A stretch of 64,000 nt of DNA, from the NCBI GenBank assembly GCA_900543695.1, contig UQSG01000012.1:1-64000 (forward strand), given 5' to 3'. Of this stretch, positions 51,801 through 60,542 are shown piece by piece. The translations under genes and the position numbers were made by a program. A model generated the notes under the pieces. That model did no database searches. It worked only from the letters and a program-made list of their open reading frames with translations, and was not told the DNA's origin. The stretch's first letter is position 1; every line of letters begins with the position of its first letter. This DNA is from an uncultured Clostridium sp. Its GTDB lineage: Bacteria; Bacillota; Clostridia; UBA1212; UBA1255.

Positions 51801-54457
51801 TCCTTCACTACGTTGCCGACCGCATCGTATTCATACTGAACCGTAGCGCCGTCGGCAAATTTCCTGGAGGTGATCCGGCCGCCGTCATCATAAGTGATGC
51901 TTGTCACGTTATTTGCCTGATCGGTGATCTTGATCGTCCTGTCCTCGCCGTCAAACTCATATCGGATGGTATGCCCGTCGGGAAGCTTGATGACGTTGTT
52001 TTTCATATTACCGTTGTAGGAATACTCGGTTTTATTGCCATTTGCGTCAGTAACGGAGGTCTTCTGATAGTTGCTGTCGTATGTGGTTACGATTGCTTTG
52101 TCATTTGCATCGATCGTGCGAAGCAGGTTTCCGCTCGCGTCATAAACATACTCTGTCACATGATTGTCGGCGTCGGTTCTGGAAATAATCTGCCCGATCG
52201 TGTTGTGGGCATAGCTTGTGGTATTGCCCATCGCATCGGTCTGCGACTTGAGCAGCCCGGCCTGATAAGAGTATACGATCGCATTTCTGCTTCCCACCTT
52301 CTTGGTCGCAGGCATTCCGTTTGCGTCGTAAGTATACAGAGTAACCGTCCCGCGAAGATCCGTGTGCTGCGTTATTTGATTGCGGCTGTTGTAAACAAAG
52401 GTTTCCTCGGGCACAACGCCGCCAACTGCGGGATAACGGATCTTGATGACGTTACCCGCGTTGTCATAGGTGAATGAAGTTTTATTGCCGTTTCGGTCCG
52501 TGACCTCGGCAGGCTTGTTAAAGCGGTTATAGACTTTAACCACGGAGTTGCCCTTCGCGTCCGTCTCTTTAATCATATTATAATGCTCGTCGTATTCGTA
52601 TGTCTTGACGCTGCCGTTTTCATCGGTGTATTTGACCAGCAGGCCGTTGCAGTCATACTCGCGGGAGCTCTGCTTGCCGTTTCTGTTTGTCGTGATCCGC
52701 TTGTCTTCTTCATAAGTGAAGACGGATTTTATGGAACCGGGAATGGCGTCCTTCTGCTCGATTACGCGTCCGAGCTCATCATACGTATTCTCAAAATAGC
52801 AAATACCCTTTGCGTCAGTACCGGATTTGATTCTGCCGTCTTCATCGTATGCATAGGTGAGCGTATTGCCGTTTACATCGCAGACCGCCGTGAGCAGATT
52901 TCCGCTGTAGGTAAGCGCAGCTTCTCTTGCCGCGTCATCGTAAACACGGACAATTTTACAGCTGGAATCCTTTTCCAGATAGATCTGCTTCCCGGACACG
53001 CTGTCGGTGATGGTAATCAAGGCGCCGGAATACGAGAGCAGCGTTTCGAAGCCCTGATGATCCGCGATCTTTGCCAGGCGGCCGTTGGAATCGTAGTATT
53101 CAGTCCTTTCGGAATTGCAATCAATGATATACGGATACTGACGGGAGTGGTCCACGGTCAGAACGTAGCCATTCTTGTCGGCGCTGCAGCAGGTGAATCT
53201 TGCACCGCAGTCGCTTTCGGCGGTATACCGGGAGAAAATAGAAGGATTTTTATAGACCAGCGCCTCGTTTTCATTTACCTCGATATGCTTCTCATAGTTG
53301 TGATACCAGCCTGAACCGAGATCGCCGCAGGCAAGCTGTGTGGAATCATAATGCGCCGACAGCTTTATGCCCTGGCCGCCGAACAAAGACAGTATTGTAT
53401 TGCTCAGCAAATGCGCTCCCGTATATACGTCAACTGGATCAGCAAAGGTGCTGCCGTCTACTCTGCATACCGGCGTTTCCTCCGCGCAGCAAATAACCGT
53501 CTGCTTCACGACGATTTCGCAGCAGGCGCATACGCCGCTGCCGTCCTGCGCAGATGCATATATTATTGCTCTGCCGGCAGCTCTTGCCGTTATAAGTCCG
53601 GTATAAGCGTTAACCGCAGCAATGGAGGGCTTACTGCTGCTCCAGCGGAGCGTCTTTGCTGTAGCGTTGGCAGGACAGACATCAGCCGTCAGCCGGCAGG
53701 CTCCTGCGACGCCGCTGCCGTCCTGCGCCGTGGCGTAAATCATCGTGGTTCCTGCGTTTTGCGCATAAACAAGGCCGCTGACAGAATTAACCGTTGCAAC
53801 GCAGGAATTGCCGCTGCTCCAGGTTACGCATTTGTTGGCAGCATTTTCCGGGCAGACCGTCGCATATAAATACGCAGACTTTCCGGCGGTCAGCGTTTTT
53901 GCAGCGGGTGAAATGCAGATCGAAGACACGAGCGTATCGCCGGTCACGCTGACCGTGCAGGAGGCGCTTTTCCCGCTCCCGTCTGCCGCAGTTGCCGTAA
54001 TTTTTGCCGAGCCTTTAGAAACGGCCGTAATAACGCCGCTCGTTACTCTTGCAACGTTATTATTTGAGCTTGTCCAATTCAGGCTTTTATTGCTTGCGTT
54101 ATTGGGACAAACAGTTGCGGATAGAGCCGCGCACTGCCCCTCCTCAAGAGAAAGGCTTGTCCGGTTCAGCGTTACCGACTCAACCGGGACCGTATTGCGT
54201 ACGGTTACGGTAATATAGTCGCTGCAGCCGCTTCCGTCGGTTGCGGTGGCATAAATTCTTGCTGTTCCGGCCGCCTTTGCATAGATGTACCCGTTTGCTG
54301 CATTTACGGTGGCAACATTTGTATTGCTGCTGTGCCAGGTCACGCAATTGCAGTCGGCATTGACCGGACAAATCTCGGCAGAAACAGCGTAATACCAATT
54401 TCCTTTTTTTATCGTAACGCTTTTCGGATAAACCGTGACGGAGCTTACACAAATCAT
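48854..54457 (-). CDS. BIG2-RHS polymorphic toxin with novel amphipathic-repeat tip (module B, gene 2)
   Basis: An 1867-residue protein without signal peptide. Residues 1-~325 are four BIG2 Ig-like domains (MICVSSVTVYPKSVTIKKGN first); the fourth lacks its first strand, as if an in-frame deletion joined domains 3 and 4 (DGSGVAGACRLTADV). A linker with a pre-RHS segment (GSGWYHNYEKHIEVNE) leads to ~1150 residues of YD repeats and the core (RARYYSPDMKRFVNADVI, DPFGLF). The tip (~245 residues, from about 1623) has five 11-residue amphipathic repeats of the type YNDAKDWVVDT, a hydrophobic helix region, and an aromatic/Gly-rich C-terminus (SIGIDVNINGYGAGLS). I know no family for this tip; membrane attack is an inference. 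The first BIG2 domain matches that of 32929-34197. Confidence 0.88.
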   Translation of the reverse strand: MICVSSVTVYPKSVTIKKGNWYYAVSAEICPVNADCNCVTWHSSNTNVATVNAANGYIYAKAAGTARIYATATDGSGCSDYITVTVRNTVPVESVTLNRTSLSLEEGQCAALSATVCPNNASNKSLNWTSSNNNVARVTSGVITAVSKGSAKITATAADGSGKSASCTVSVTGDTLVSSICISPAAKTLTAGKSAYLYATVCPENAANKCVTWSSGNSCVATVNSVSGLVYAQNAGTTMIYATAQDGSGVAGACRLTADVCPANATAKTLRWSSSKPSIAAVNAYTGLITARAAGRAIIYASAQDGSGVCACCEIVVKQTVICCAEETPVCRVDGSTFADPVDVYTGAHLLSNTILSLFGGQGIKLSAHYDSTQLACGDLGSGWYHNYEKHIEVNENEALVYKNPSIFSRYTAESDCGARFTCCSADKNGYVLTVDHSRQYPYIIDCNSERTEYYDSNGRLAKIADHQGFETLLSYSGALITITDSVSGKQIYLEKDSSCKIVRVYDDAAREAALTYSGNLLTAVCDVNGNTLTYAYDEDGRIKSGTDAKGICYFENTYDELGRVIEQKDAIPGSIKSVFTYEEDKRITTNRNGKQSSREYDCNGLLVKYTDENGSVKTYEYDEHYNMIKETDAKGNSVVKVYNRFNKPAEVTDRNGNKTSFTYDNAGNVIKIRYPAVGGVVPEETFVYNSRNQITQHTDLRGTVTLYTYDANGMPATKKVGSRNAIVYSYQAGLLKSQTDAMGNTTSYAHNTIGQIISRTDADNHVTEYVYDASGNLLRTIDANDKAIVTTYDSNYQKTSVTDANGNKTEYSYNGNMKNNVIKLPDGHTIRYEFDGEDRTIKITDQANNVTSITYDDGGRITSRKFADGATVQYEYDAVGNVVKETNPKGAVTTKTYDKAGNVLTVTDEEDNTTSYEYNAMSKVVKVTNAAAGTTVYTYSKAGDLLSETDALGNTKTYTYDAFGNRLTATDAKNNVTTYTYDANNNLLTVKDALNHVTTYTYNCLNQCVSVKDALNNTVFYGYDALGRRTTVTDARGNVFTTTYDAAGNVIKTADAKGNTISETVYNSLNLPLTVTDAMGKAVTYTYNALGKVESVTDSLNRRTEFAYNSRGLNTSVRDAANNTSTSAYDLLENVTQLAGPLGGATNYTYDDMGRLISESTVSGGTVSYTYNELSLRKKRTNARGQVRQFFYDAMGRMTGCTSPEGTVSYTYDANGNVLTVTDSHGTITRTFDALNRVTSCTDTYGKIIRYEYDTVGNLSKLIYPDNTAVTYAYDANRNLIRVTDWANRVTSYTYDVNNNVVGVTKPDGSVTTTVYDNKQRVTSTVEKTSSGAVITGFEYVYDDLSRITEEKVLANSTKIYYTYDNLGRVTARTIKRLSDQSVLSAETFAYDAAGNLTDAGSSSFQYDTNNRLVAFGGSTVSYDMDGNLLSNGSMSCTYDSANRLITAGGHTYTYNAEEVRIRNLCAEEDTAYTYDTNARLSRLLTKTTGSNVTKYVYGLGLIGEQTGSTFRTYHFDCRGSTVAITDANGIITDTFAYDTYGKLIGRTGTSAVIFGYNGRDGVVTDANGLIYMRARYYSPDMKRFVNADVIAGQISNAITLNRYAYANGNPVSFVDPFGLFVGWLKDKYNAVKDWVVDAYNDAKSWIVDTYNDAKDFVVDTYNSAKDWITSTYNDVKDAAESAIAWIDSNVVKPAGNVLFNAGIQLMDGLSNIVNAIMDNVGFYASIGKEKTLNHQYYYLATYEDGIGYNKSFGNEKPITFFISAGENLWEFWEWSIGIDVNINGYGAGLSTGPQASLNIHMDNVSHEIGTSVPGRIFYKVAYNAGDGYIYTKYSLNGPETAVVVASLAIAGAYSGGTIFIPAFMH

Positions 54458-54471
54458 AGTATTTCCTCCTT

Positions 54472-55278
54472 TTAAAACATCTTTTCGATAATAACCTGCT
54501 CGTTGCGGACCAGGTTGAGATTGAAGACGGTTGTCTTGCCCAGATCGTCCTCAATGGGATGACAGTCTCTGCCATACTGCCAGACGGCAATCTCGTTTCT
54601 CGTAAGACCAGACGGCGCGTACGGCATCCAGCTGTCGGGATGAATGAGGTGTGAGGTCGTAATGCCGTTGTATTCCTCTACGGCAGGGGCTGCTGCCCAT
54701 ATCAGGCACTTCTTGAAGATATCCCTGTCGCTCTGCATTCCGCGGCTGAATTCACGGTCAAAGGCAAATTTTGCATCAGTATTCGCCTTGAATCCGGGCG
54801 TATAGCCTGCGGCCATAAGGGCTTTGGCGAAGCCTCTCATAAAATCGCAGCTGACGGCCTCGTTCTCACCGATCTCAAGAAAGACAGCGGCTCCTTCGGG
54901 GATTCTGAGTTCAAAGGCGCGAAGATCAATCTTCTTTGCAAGGATCGTGCCCTGCTCCTCGGTCTGCTTTGCGCCTTCGTCGGCATAGATCGCCGCGATC
55001 TTGCAGCCCTTGCTGTGGAGAAAATCGATTTCCTCTTTGGTAAGACAATTTTCACCGGTAAGAAATCTTCCGTAGAAGTTCGGATAGATCTTGTTACGGA
55101 CGATCCACTCAAACTCCTCGATGTTGTTTTGCAGAAGATCGTTTGCCTGGATTGCGGAATCGACGCCGAACAGGAGACGATTCACGGTTTTTGCCACTGC
55201 GGGCTCTGTGATGGAAGTCTTAGCGATATCCGCTTCGACGTTGATTGTTTTTGTTTTGTAAGTATTTCTACATGCCAT
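54472..55278 (-). CDS. DUF1906-type glycoside-hydrolase-like protein (module B, gene 1)
   Basis: A 268-residue paralogue of 32084-32902, aligned over its whole length: RLLFGVDSAIQANDLLQNN, WIVRNKIYPNFYGRFLTGEN, FLHSKGCKIAAIYADEG, FKANTDAKFAFDREFSRGMQ, IAVWQYGRDCHPIEDD. No signal peptide is seen and a short Thr/Lys/Ala-rich leader is present, as in the paralogue. AAAGGAGAG precedes the ATG. It precedes the BIG2-RHS toxin gene by 14 bases. A cell-wall-binding or cell-wall-opening role in toxin delivery is inferred from the GH25-like fold and the twice-repeated pairing. Confidence 0.7.
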   Translation of the reverse strand: MACRNTYKTKTINVEADIAKTSITEPAVAKTVNRLLFGVDSAIQANDLLQNNIEEFEWIVRNKIYPNFYGRFLTGENCLTKEEIDFLHSKGCKIAAIYADEGAKQTEEQGTILAKKIDLRAFELRIPEGAAVFLEIGENEAVSCDFMRGFAKALMAAGYTPGFKANTDAKFAFDREFSRGMQSDRDIFKKCLIWAAAPAVEEYNGITTSHLIHPDSWMPYAPSGLTRNEIAVWQYGRDCHPIEDDLGKTTVFNLNLVRNEQVIIEKMF

Positions 55279-55842
55279 AATTTAAACTCTCCTTTTTCTA
55301 AAATAAATTTGTTTTTTGTTTTTTTTCCTTGCGCCTGCGCGCATAGTAAAAATTTTAATGGCGATAATGCTTCCTGCGGAAGCTCCGGAGCTTCTGTTCA
55401 ATTAGAAATCGTTTCGTATCTTTGCCGGCAGAGGATACGCGCTCTTTCTGTTCTTCGCTCGGAAGTTCCCGCGCCTGCTCCCTCCTTTCTCGCATGCAGT
55501 TTATCGCCTAACACGGACAACTGCTGTCCGGATTAAAACAAAAAATAAAAAATGGGAGATAAATAGAATGGCAGAGGAGCATAAAGAAGTATTGTAAAAA
55601 TACTGACCTATGCCAAGTGAGCGGGAAATAAGAAAACTCTATGTGAATGGACGAACCATTTGCATAGAGTTTTTCTTTTTGCTTATTTCAATTTTTCATC
55701 GTCTGCAGGACACGCAGCCGTCACCGGAGGGGACGATCTTGGGGGCTTGGGGGGATATCCCTCAACAAGCGTTTGGACGGTACTATCCGGCCAAAAACGC
55801 AAAACATATACATGTTTGCATTGCTTGCCGAATTACTTTCGA
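55279..55842. other. Intergenic region between the RHS operon and the protease-ATPase pair
   Basis: No convincing gene. It contains the leader of the RHS operon on the minus strand, the hairpin at 55633-55674, and a GC-rich stretch (55735-55790). The latter holds CCGGAGGGGAC and, on the minus strand, CCAAACGC-TTGTTGAGGGATAT, related to the palindromic elements at 2374-2572. Confidence 0.45.
55633..55679 (+). terminator. Hairpin with T run
   Basis: AAAACTCTATG and CATAGAGTTTT arms with an inner ATGG/CCAT stem, followed by TTTTTCTTTTTGC. It would terminate plus-strand transcription; on the minus strand it may shield the RHS operon from the protease gene. Confidence 0.65.
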
Positions 55843-58392
55843 TTATTTTTTATTGAACATCTCAACTTCAATTTCATGATTCTCAACAACAGATTCAATA
55901 GTTGTTCTTATAGGTTCATAAATCGATATATCTTGATTTACTGCCTCAAAACTTACAGCTAGACTATACTTTGCCTTAAATAAGCTACCCCATCCCTTGT
56001 GACCGCGTACAGCAACACAAAACGCATCACTCAGTTGGTTAGATTTGATTATACACCAGTCTTTCTGTAGCGTCCCGTTTTTTCTTGAGTATCCGTCTGC
56101 AAAACCACGATTAGTTGCTTCGCCTAGTACCCAATCAAAATTACCATCATCCTCAATTACAGAGCCGGTTTCAAAAATTCGTTGAGCAAAAGTTTCTGCG
56201 CTTTCACCTATCCGACTACAGCACCAATCCAACCATGTAGATAAGTACCATTTGACATAGCGGCGAGTTCTACGAGGATTCGCGGCGTAAGACAATGTAA
56301 TCTCAATCAAAATGTCGTAATCTTCACCAACTGAAGATAATTCTTCTGGAATTGGAATTTGGAAAATATGCGCTTCGTTATCTCCTAATTCCATAAGAAC
56401 GGGAGTTATTAATGTTATTCTATACTCATCATTACTTGTTGCTCGGTGAACATCCGGTATACCATATCCAATATGCCTAAGCATAGAAACACAATCTTCT
56501 TTTGTAAGATCACTGGCTTTTTTAGGCCAGCGTGCAGACTGTGCAATAAGAGCCCTATATAACAATGCTGGGGCTTCAGGTAAGCTTTTCTCTATTTGAG
56601 TAGCAATATATGTAACTTTGGGTGCAGCAAATGATGTGCCTACTGCATCTCTTGCAAAAGCAGGACCTTGTGGTGATTTCCGAATCAACTCAGGGCATAC
56701 TTCCGGCGGTGTCGATAATATAGGGGGATTACTACCTTTATTATACGCATGGGTCCCTCCGTACTCCACAACCTCCGGCTTTAATACGTCCCATATTCCT
56801 GGTCCAGAGCGAGAGAAGGATGAAACACAATCAGATTTACCCAAGGCAACTATATCGTCTGTTTCAAAATCAGTAGCTGATACAGAGCCAACCGTTAAAG
56901 CCTGCAGACTTTGAGCTGGATCAGATATTCTACACAATTCTCTCTCTAAATACGTCGGATATGGATAGCCTGCTTGCCAATATGCACCAATTACATCAGA
57001 ATATATATTTCCGGCAGCTTGAATGTATAGCACATCATTATTGTAAGACTGGCTGTCAATTTCAGCCGCCCAAGGCGTCATATGCTTCATTGCACATGGC
57101 TTCCTACTTCCAATGGAATGATTATAAATTCTAGTCGGTACAGGATTACCTTTATAATAAACCTCAACGGCTTTTGATATGGCTTTAGGAGGATAAACCT
57201 CTTGCGGTATCCCGTTATGTTCGTCAAGAATTCTAAAATTTCTAATCCAACAAGGAAGTTGATATTTTCCGCTTGTTGGTATAGTGTTAGGATATAATAC
57301 GGCACCGGCAACCCGAGTACCATGCCCTCCACCGCTTACTTGGTCACTGGGACTCGGATTATTGGGAATTAAACTTATAGAATCTGCGCTAATGATTGCA
57401 GAAGATAAGTATTTATGTTGCTCCTGTATACCACTATCTATCACACAGACCACAGGGTCTGATTCTGACGGAGGTATTATATTTACATTTTCGGCTAAAT
57501 CAGTGCAATTAGACTCAGGTACTCCGATTTTAATTTCTTCACTCTCAGATGCTTCAAAAATATATGGAAAATTCATTACAAGATCAAGTAAGCACTTTCC
57601 GCTAATTTTCAATCTTACAGAGAAGCTGTCTGGCAAATCGCATATTACTGATGTGCCATCAGACATTTCCATAATTTCACCATGGTAAGCATTGACAAAG
57701 CTTTCAAGCGCATCTTCTCGCTCCATTTTGAGCTCGTCCCATTCGAGATAAGCTTTGTTAAATCTTTCTTCCCATTTTTGCTCTCTCTTGGCATAATGTT
57801 CATCAGTTTCTTGTTTTGTTCTGGAAGGACGATCAGGTAATTGTATATTTCCGCAACAGCTTATGCCTATATCGATACAGTACATTGAATCTGCGGATAT
57901 GGTCGCCCATTTAGAATAGAGGTCATCAGACAAAATCCGTTTAAGTCTGTCGCTGTCTTCGCACAGTGCATATACCTTAGCAGGAGTATTACATCGCATA
58001 GAAATATTTTGGATAAATTCATTCGCTTTTTGATTAAAACGGGTTAGGTCAATATCTTCTGACGCAACTATAATAAAGCCATCTTCAATTTCACAAACGA
58101 TTTCAAATCCAAGCCCTCTTAAAAATTCAATATTACTGGAGGGATCAATTTCTAATAGAATTGGAATTCCTACTTGTATCTCTGGTAGATCTTCTTCTAA
58201 GCGGTTTATGCGTCGCTCTTTCCAAAATTGAGATAATTCAGATGATCGGCGTTTCAAATACTCACCATGATGTGCTCTATTATCTCGGTTACGGTTGGTT
58301 CGTTCAGAAGGTGAATTAAATCCGCGCAGTTTTGGTTTTCCTCTATACAATAAGGGAAGGGGCAAATGAGAAAAATCTCTATTTTCAGCCAT
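55843..58392 (-). CDS. Subtilisin-like S8 protease, ietS-like
   Basis: An 849-residue protein without signal peptide. The N-terminal ~300 residues are charged and of unknown fold. The S8 catalytic triad is intact: Asp in VCVIDSGIQEQHKYL, His in SGGGHGTRVAGAVLY, oxyanion Asn in IQAAGNIYSD and Ser in VGTSFAAPKVTYIA. A C-terminal beta region follows. It lies 18 bases after an AAA ATPase gene; such an ATPase-subtilase pair is the ietAS system, reported as anti-phage. The ATPase presumably controls protease activity on infection. Other S8-AAA pairs exist, so the label is by architecture only. Confidence 0.8.
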   Translation of the reverse strand: MAENRDFSHLPLPLLYRGKPKLRGFNSPSERTNRNRDNRAHHGEYLKRRSSELSQFWKERRINRLEEDLPEIQVGIPILLEIDPSSNIEFLRGLGFEIVCEIEDGFIIVASEDIDLTRFNQKANEFIQNISMRCNTPAKVYALCEDSDRLKRILSDDLYSKWATISADSMYCIDIGISCCGNIQLPDRPSRTKQETDEHYAKREQKWEERFNKAYLEWDELKMEREDALESFVNAYHGEIMEMSDGTSVICDLPDSFSVRLKISGKCLLDLVMNFPYIFEASESEEIKIGVPESNCTDLAENVNIIPPSESDPVVCVIDSGIQEQHKYLSSAIISADSISLIPNNPSPSDQVSGGGHGTRVAGAVLYPNTIPTSGKYQLPCWIRNFRILDEHNGIPQEVYPPKAISKAVEVYYKGNPVPTRIYNHSIGSRKPCAMKHMTPWAAEIDSQSYNNDVLYIQAAGNIYSDVIGAYWQAGYPYPTYLERELCRISDPAQSLQALTVGSVSATDFETDDIVALGKSDCVSSFSRSGPGIWDVLKPEVVEYGGTHAYNKGSNPPILSTPPEVCPELIRKSPQGPAFARDAVGTSFAAPKVTYIATQIEKSLPEAPALLYRALIAQSARWPKKASDLTKEDCVSMLRHIGYGIPDVHRATSNDEYRITLITPVLMELGDNEAHIFQIPIPEELSSVGEDYDILIEITLSYAANPRRTRRYVKWYLSTWLDWCCSRIGESAETFAQRIFETGSVIEDDGNFDWVLGEATNRGFADGYSRKNGTLQKDWCIIKSNQLSDAFCVAVRGHKGWGSLFKAKYSLAVSFEAVNQDISIYEPIRTTIESVVENHEIEVEMFNKK

Positions 58393-58410
58393 AAGATAAC
58401 CTCCTTACCA

Positions 58411-59394
58411 TTAAAACTTTAAACTCTCTTTTAGGGCTTTAGAGAAATGTTCGTAACATACTTTTTTGCCACCAGAGAGAATACTTATCTTAGCTGCCCT
58501 TTGAGCAATCAAAACAACATTGGCGGCGGAAAAACCATCCATTTGTTCCGAAATACCATCCCAATTTATATCTGGTGAAGTAGGGATAGCGGATAATGTC
58601 ATTTCAAGTAATCGCTTGCGTTCTATTTTATCAGGCAATGTCATTTCAATAACATCATCAAATCTCCGAAAAAGAGCTTCGTCAAGCGATACTTTCAAAT
58701 TGGTAGTTGCAATTACCAAACCGGGAGCATCATACTCGTCAAGCAAAGTAAGCAACATATTTACGATTCTAGGAACTTCCCCAACATCTTGTGTGGTAGT
58801 TCTGGATTTTGCTATGAAATCACATTCGTCAAGCAATAAGACCACAGGTTCATTTTTGCAATAGTCAAAAACCATACGAAGGTTAGATGCGGATTCTCCA
58901 AAATACGAAGAGAGCAAGGAGTCAAATCTAACTTTCAGTAATGGTAACCCCAAATTCCAAGCAATTCTTTCTGCGCTCATAGTTTTTCCGCATCCTGGGG
59001 GACCATAAAGGAGCACTTTCCTTTTGGGAACAAGATTGTATTTTTTTAACCTCTCACGTGCAGCATATTCTTGCTCAATAGATAACAGCCGTTCTTCCAC
59101 GCTTTCCGGTAAAACCATATGGTGTTTCAACTGTTCGCGTGGAATATAAGAAACCAACTGTGAATTATTACGTTTGCTTTTAGGCAATGAGGCCAATCCT
59201 GTTTCATTTCGTCGACTATCAAATAGAGTATATTTAGGTTTCTCTGTGATTGTTAACTTTTCTAATGAATCCGCCAGTACATTATGACCAAGTTTTCTTT
59301 CCTCTTGAATAATCGTAATAGCAATCTTTTTCAAGGAAACTATATCTTCTGTATATATAGCTTTAAAAAGCCGTTTATATAATTCTGCTTTCAT
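58411..59394 (-). CDS. AAA ATPase, ietA-like
   Basis: A 327-residue protein with an N-terminal helical part (about 1-95) and a classic AAA module: Walker A LYGPPGCGKTMSAERIA, pore-loop-like region LSSYFGESASNLRMVFD, Walker B VVLLLDECDFIAKSR, sensor-1 LVIATTNLKVSLDEALF and arginine finger RRFDDVIEMTLPDK. It is the partner of the S8 protease encoded just downstream. GGGAGATTTTTT precedes the ATG. Confidence 0.82.
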   Translation of the reverse strand: MKAELYKRLFKAIYTEDIVSLKKIAITIIQEERKLGHNVLADSLEKLTITEKPKYTLFDSRRNETGLASLPKSKRNNSQLVSYIPREQLKHHMVLPESVEERLLSIEQEYAARERLKKYNLVPKRKVLLYGPPGCGKTMSAERIAWNLGLPLLKVRFDSLLSSYFGESASNLRMVFDYCKNEPVVLLLDECDFIAKSRTTTQDVGEVPRIVNMLLTLLDEYDAPGLVIATTNLKVSLDEALFRRFDDVIEMTLPDKIERKRLLEMTLSAIPTSPDINWDGISEQMDGFSAANVVLIAQRAAKISILSGGKKVCYEHFSKALKESLKF

Positions 59395-59434
59395 AAAAAA
59401 TCTCCCTCTTATTATATTTGCGGCAAAAGTAGGA

Positions 59435-59674
59435 TCATGGCTTATTCACTCTATACTTCTGTTGTCTGGAGGAAGTTTTTTCAATCGGCTCTATATATGT
59501 ACCAGTAGTATGCACATAATTTAGAAACAATGTACCTAATAATAACCTGTCACTGCGAGATATTCTGTTCCATTCATAGCCTTTAAACAAATCTCGTACG
59601 AGAAAAATTTCGTTATGATTTAAATGCTTTGTTTCATCTATAGCCTGAGTCAAAAGATCGTTTGCTGTTGCCAT
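59435..59674 (-). CDS. DUF1413-like small protein
   Basis: A 79-residue protein starting at ATG 59674 with AAGGAGG seven bases upstream (a GTG one codon earlier is too close). It contains HLNHNEIFLVRDLFKGYEW and ISRSDRLLLGTLFLNYV, the DUF1413 pattern of a small helical/winged domain found as a single-domain protein on mobile DNA. It is the first gene of the operon with the ATPase and protease and could be a regulator or antitoxin-like control of the pair; this is inference. Confidence 0.65.
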   Translation of the reverse strand: MATANDLLTQAIDETKHLNHNEIFLVRDLFKGYEWNRISRSDRLLLGTLFLNYVHTTGTYIEPIEKTSSRQQKYRVNKP

Positions 59675-59709
59675 CACAAACCCTCCTTGTTGTAAACAAT
59701 GTTGTCAAT

Positions 59710-59738
59710 ATCATAACACTTATAAACACAAAAGGCAA
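59710..59738 (-). promoter_or_regulatory. Promoter of the DUF1413-ATPase-protease operon
   Basis: On the minus strand: TTGCCT (59733-59738), 17 bases, TATGAT (59710-59715), about 35 bases before the ATG. Confidence 0.5.
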
Positions 59739-59824
59739 TACTGACTTCTAACTACTTTCATCGGGTTAGCAAAACATATGATCTAACATCAAACATTCTC
59801 AAATAAATACCAACCGGATGTATC

Positions 59825-59873
59825 TTGACAAGAAACCTTCTATCCGATATAATAAATACATACTAATCGTATG
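59825..59873 (+). promoter_or_regulatory. Consensus promoter and autoregulatory operator of the TetR gene
   Basis: TTGACA (59825-59830), 17 bases, TATAAT (59848-59853) is a perfect consensus. The operator CATAC-TAATC-GTATG (59859-59873) covers the expected transcription start. A near copy lies before the ABC transporter gene. Confidence 0.75.
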
Positions 59874-59894
59874 TTAAAGAAAGGGGGAAGTTAT

Positions 59895-60542
59895 GTGGCA
59901 CGGAACAAATACCCTGAAGTGACCGTGGAAAAAATTCTTGATGTGGCCCAGCGGCTATTTTTAGAAAAAGGATATGACAACACCACCATTCAAGATATTG
60001 TAGATCATTTGGATGGCCTATCCAAAGGAGCCGTCTATCATCATTTCAAATCAAAAGAAGAAATTATGGACGCAGTAGGCGACCGGATGTTTTCTGCAAA
60101 TAACCCCTTTGAGAAAGTTCGAAAGCGTTCAGATTTGAACGGTCTACAAAAGCTGCGTGAGGCCATCCGACTGAATCAATCGGATGAAGAACGGACCAGT
60201 ATGACAATACAATCTATTCCTCTCACGAGGAATCCCCGGCTTCTGGTAGAGATGATTGAATCCAACTGGCGTATTCTAACCCCATATTATCAAGAACTGC
60301 TGGAAGAAGGAAATAAGGATGGCTCTCTGCATACCGAGTATACCAAAGAAATTGCGGAACTAATGCCATTGCTCACCAGCTTATGGCTACTGCCATCTGT
60401 GTTTCCTGCGGATAAAGAGGGAATGAAGCACAAGTTCCGTTTTCTTGGTGATATGCTGGAGAAGATGGGAGTTCCCCTTATGGACGATTCTATCTATGCT
60501 TTGGTGGAAGAATTTTTTGAAAAAATGCCAGAAGAAAAATAA
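59895..60542 (+). CDS. TetR/AcrR family repressor
   Basis: About 215 residues. The N-terminal helix-turn-helix is ILDVAQRLFLEKGYDNTTIQ and LSKGAVYHHFKSKEEIMDAV; the C-terminal ligand domain is helical. The GTG at 59895 follows AAAGGGGGAAG; an in-frame ATG at 59871 lies inside the operator and has no ribosome binding site. It probably represses itself and the efflux genes downstream through the shared CATAC/GTATG operator and is released by a drug-like ligand. Confidence 0.85.
   Translation: MARNKYPEVTVEKILDVAQRLFLEKGYDNTTIQDIVDHLDGLSKGAVYHHFKSKEEIMDAVGDRMFSANNPFEKVRKRSDLNGLQKLREAIRLNQSDEERTSMTIQSIPLTRNPRLLVEMIESNWRILTPYYQELLEEGNKDGSLHTEYTKEIAELMPLLTSLWLLPSVFPADKEGMKHKFRFLGDMLEKMGVPLMDDSIYALVEEFFEKMPEEK

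Noticed and set aside
51467..52477. Long plus-strand open frame (336 codons) inside the BIG2-RHS toxin
   Set aside because: It is antisense to YD repeats; its repeated VIG/VRI pattern is the complement of the repeats, and no ribosome binding site is present.
55610..55879. Small plus-strand coding gene
   Set aside because: It covers the terminator hairpin and a GC-rich element and shows no domain or good start.
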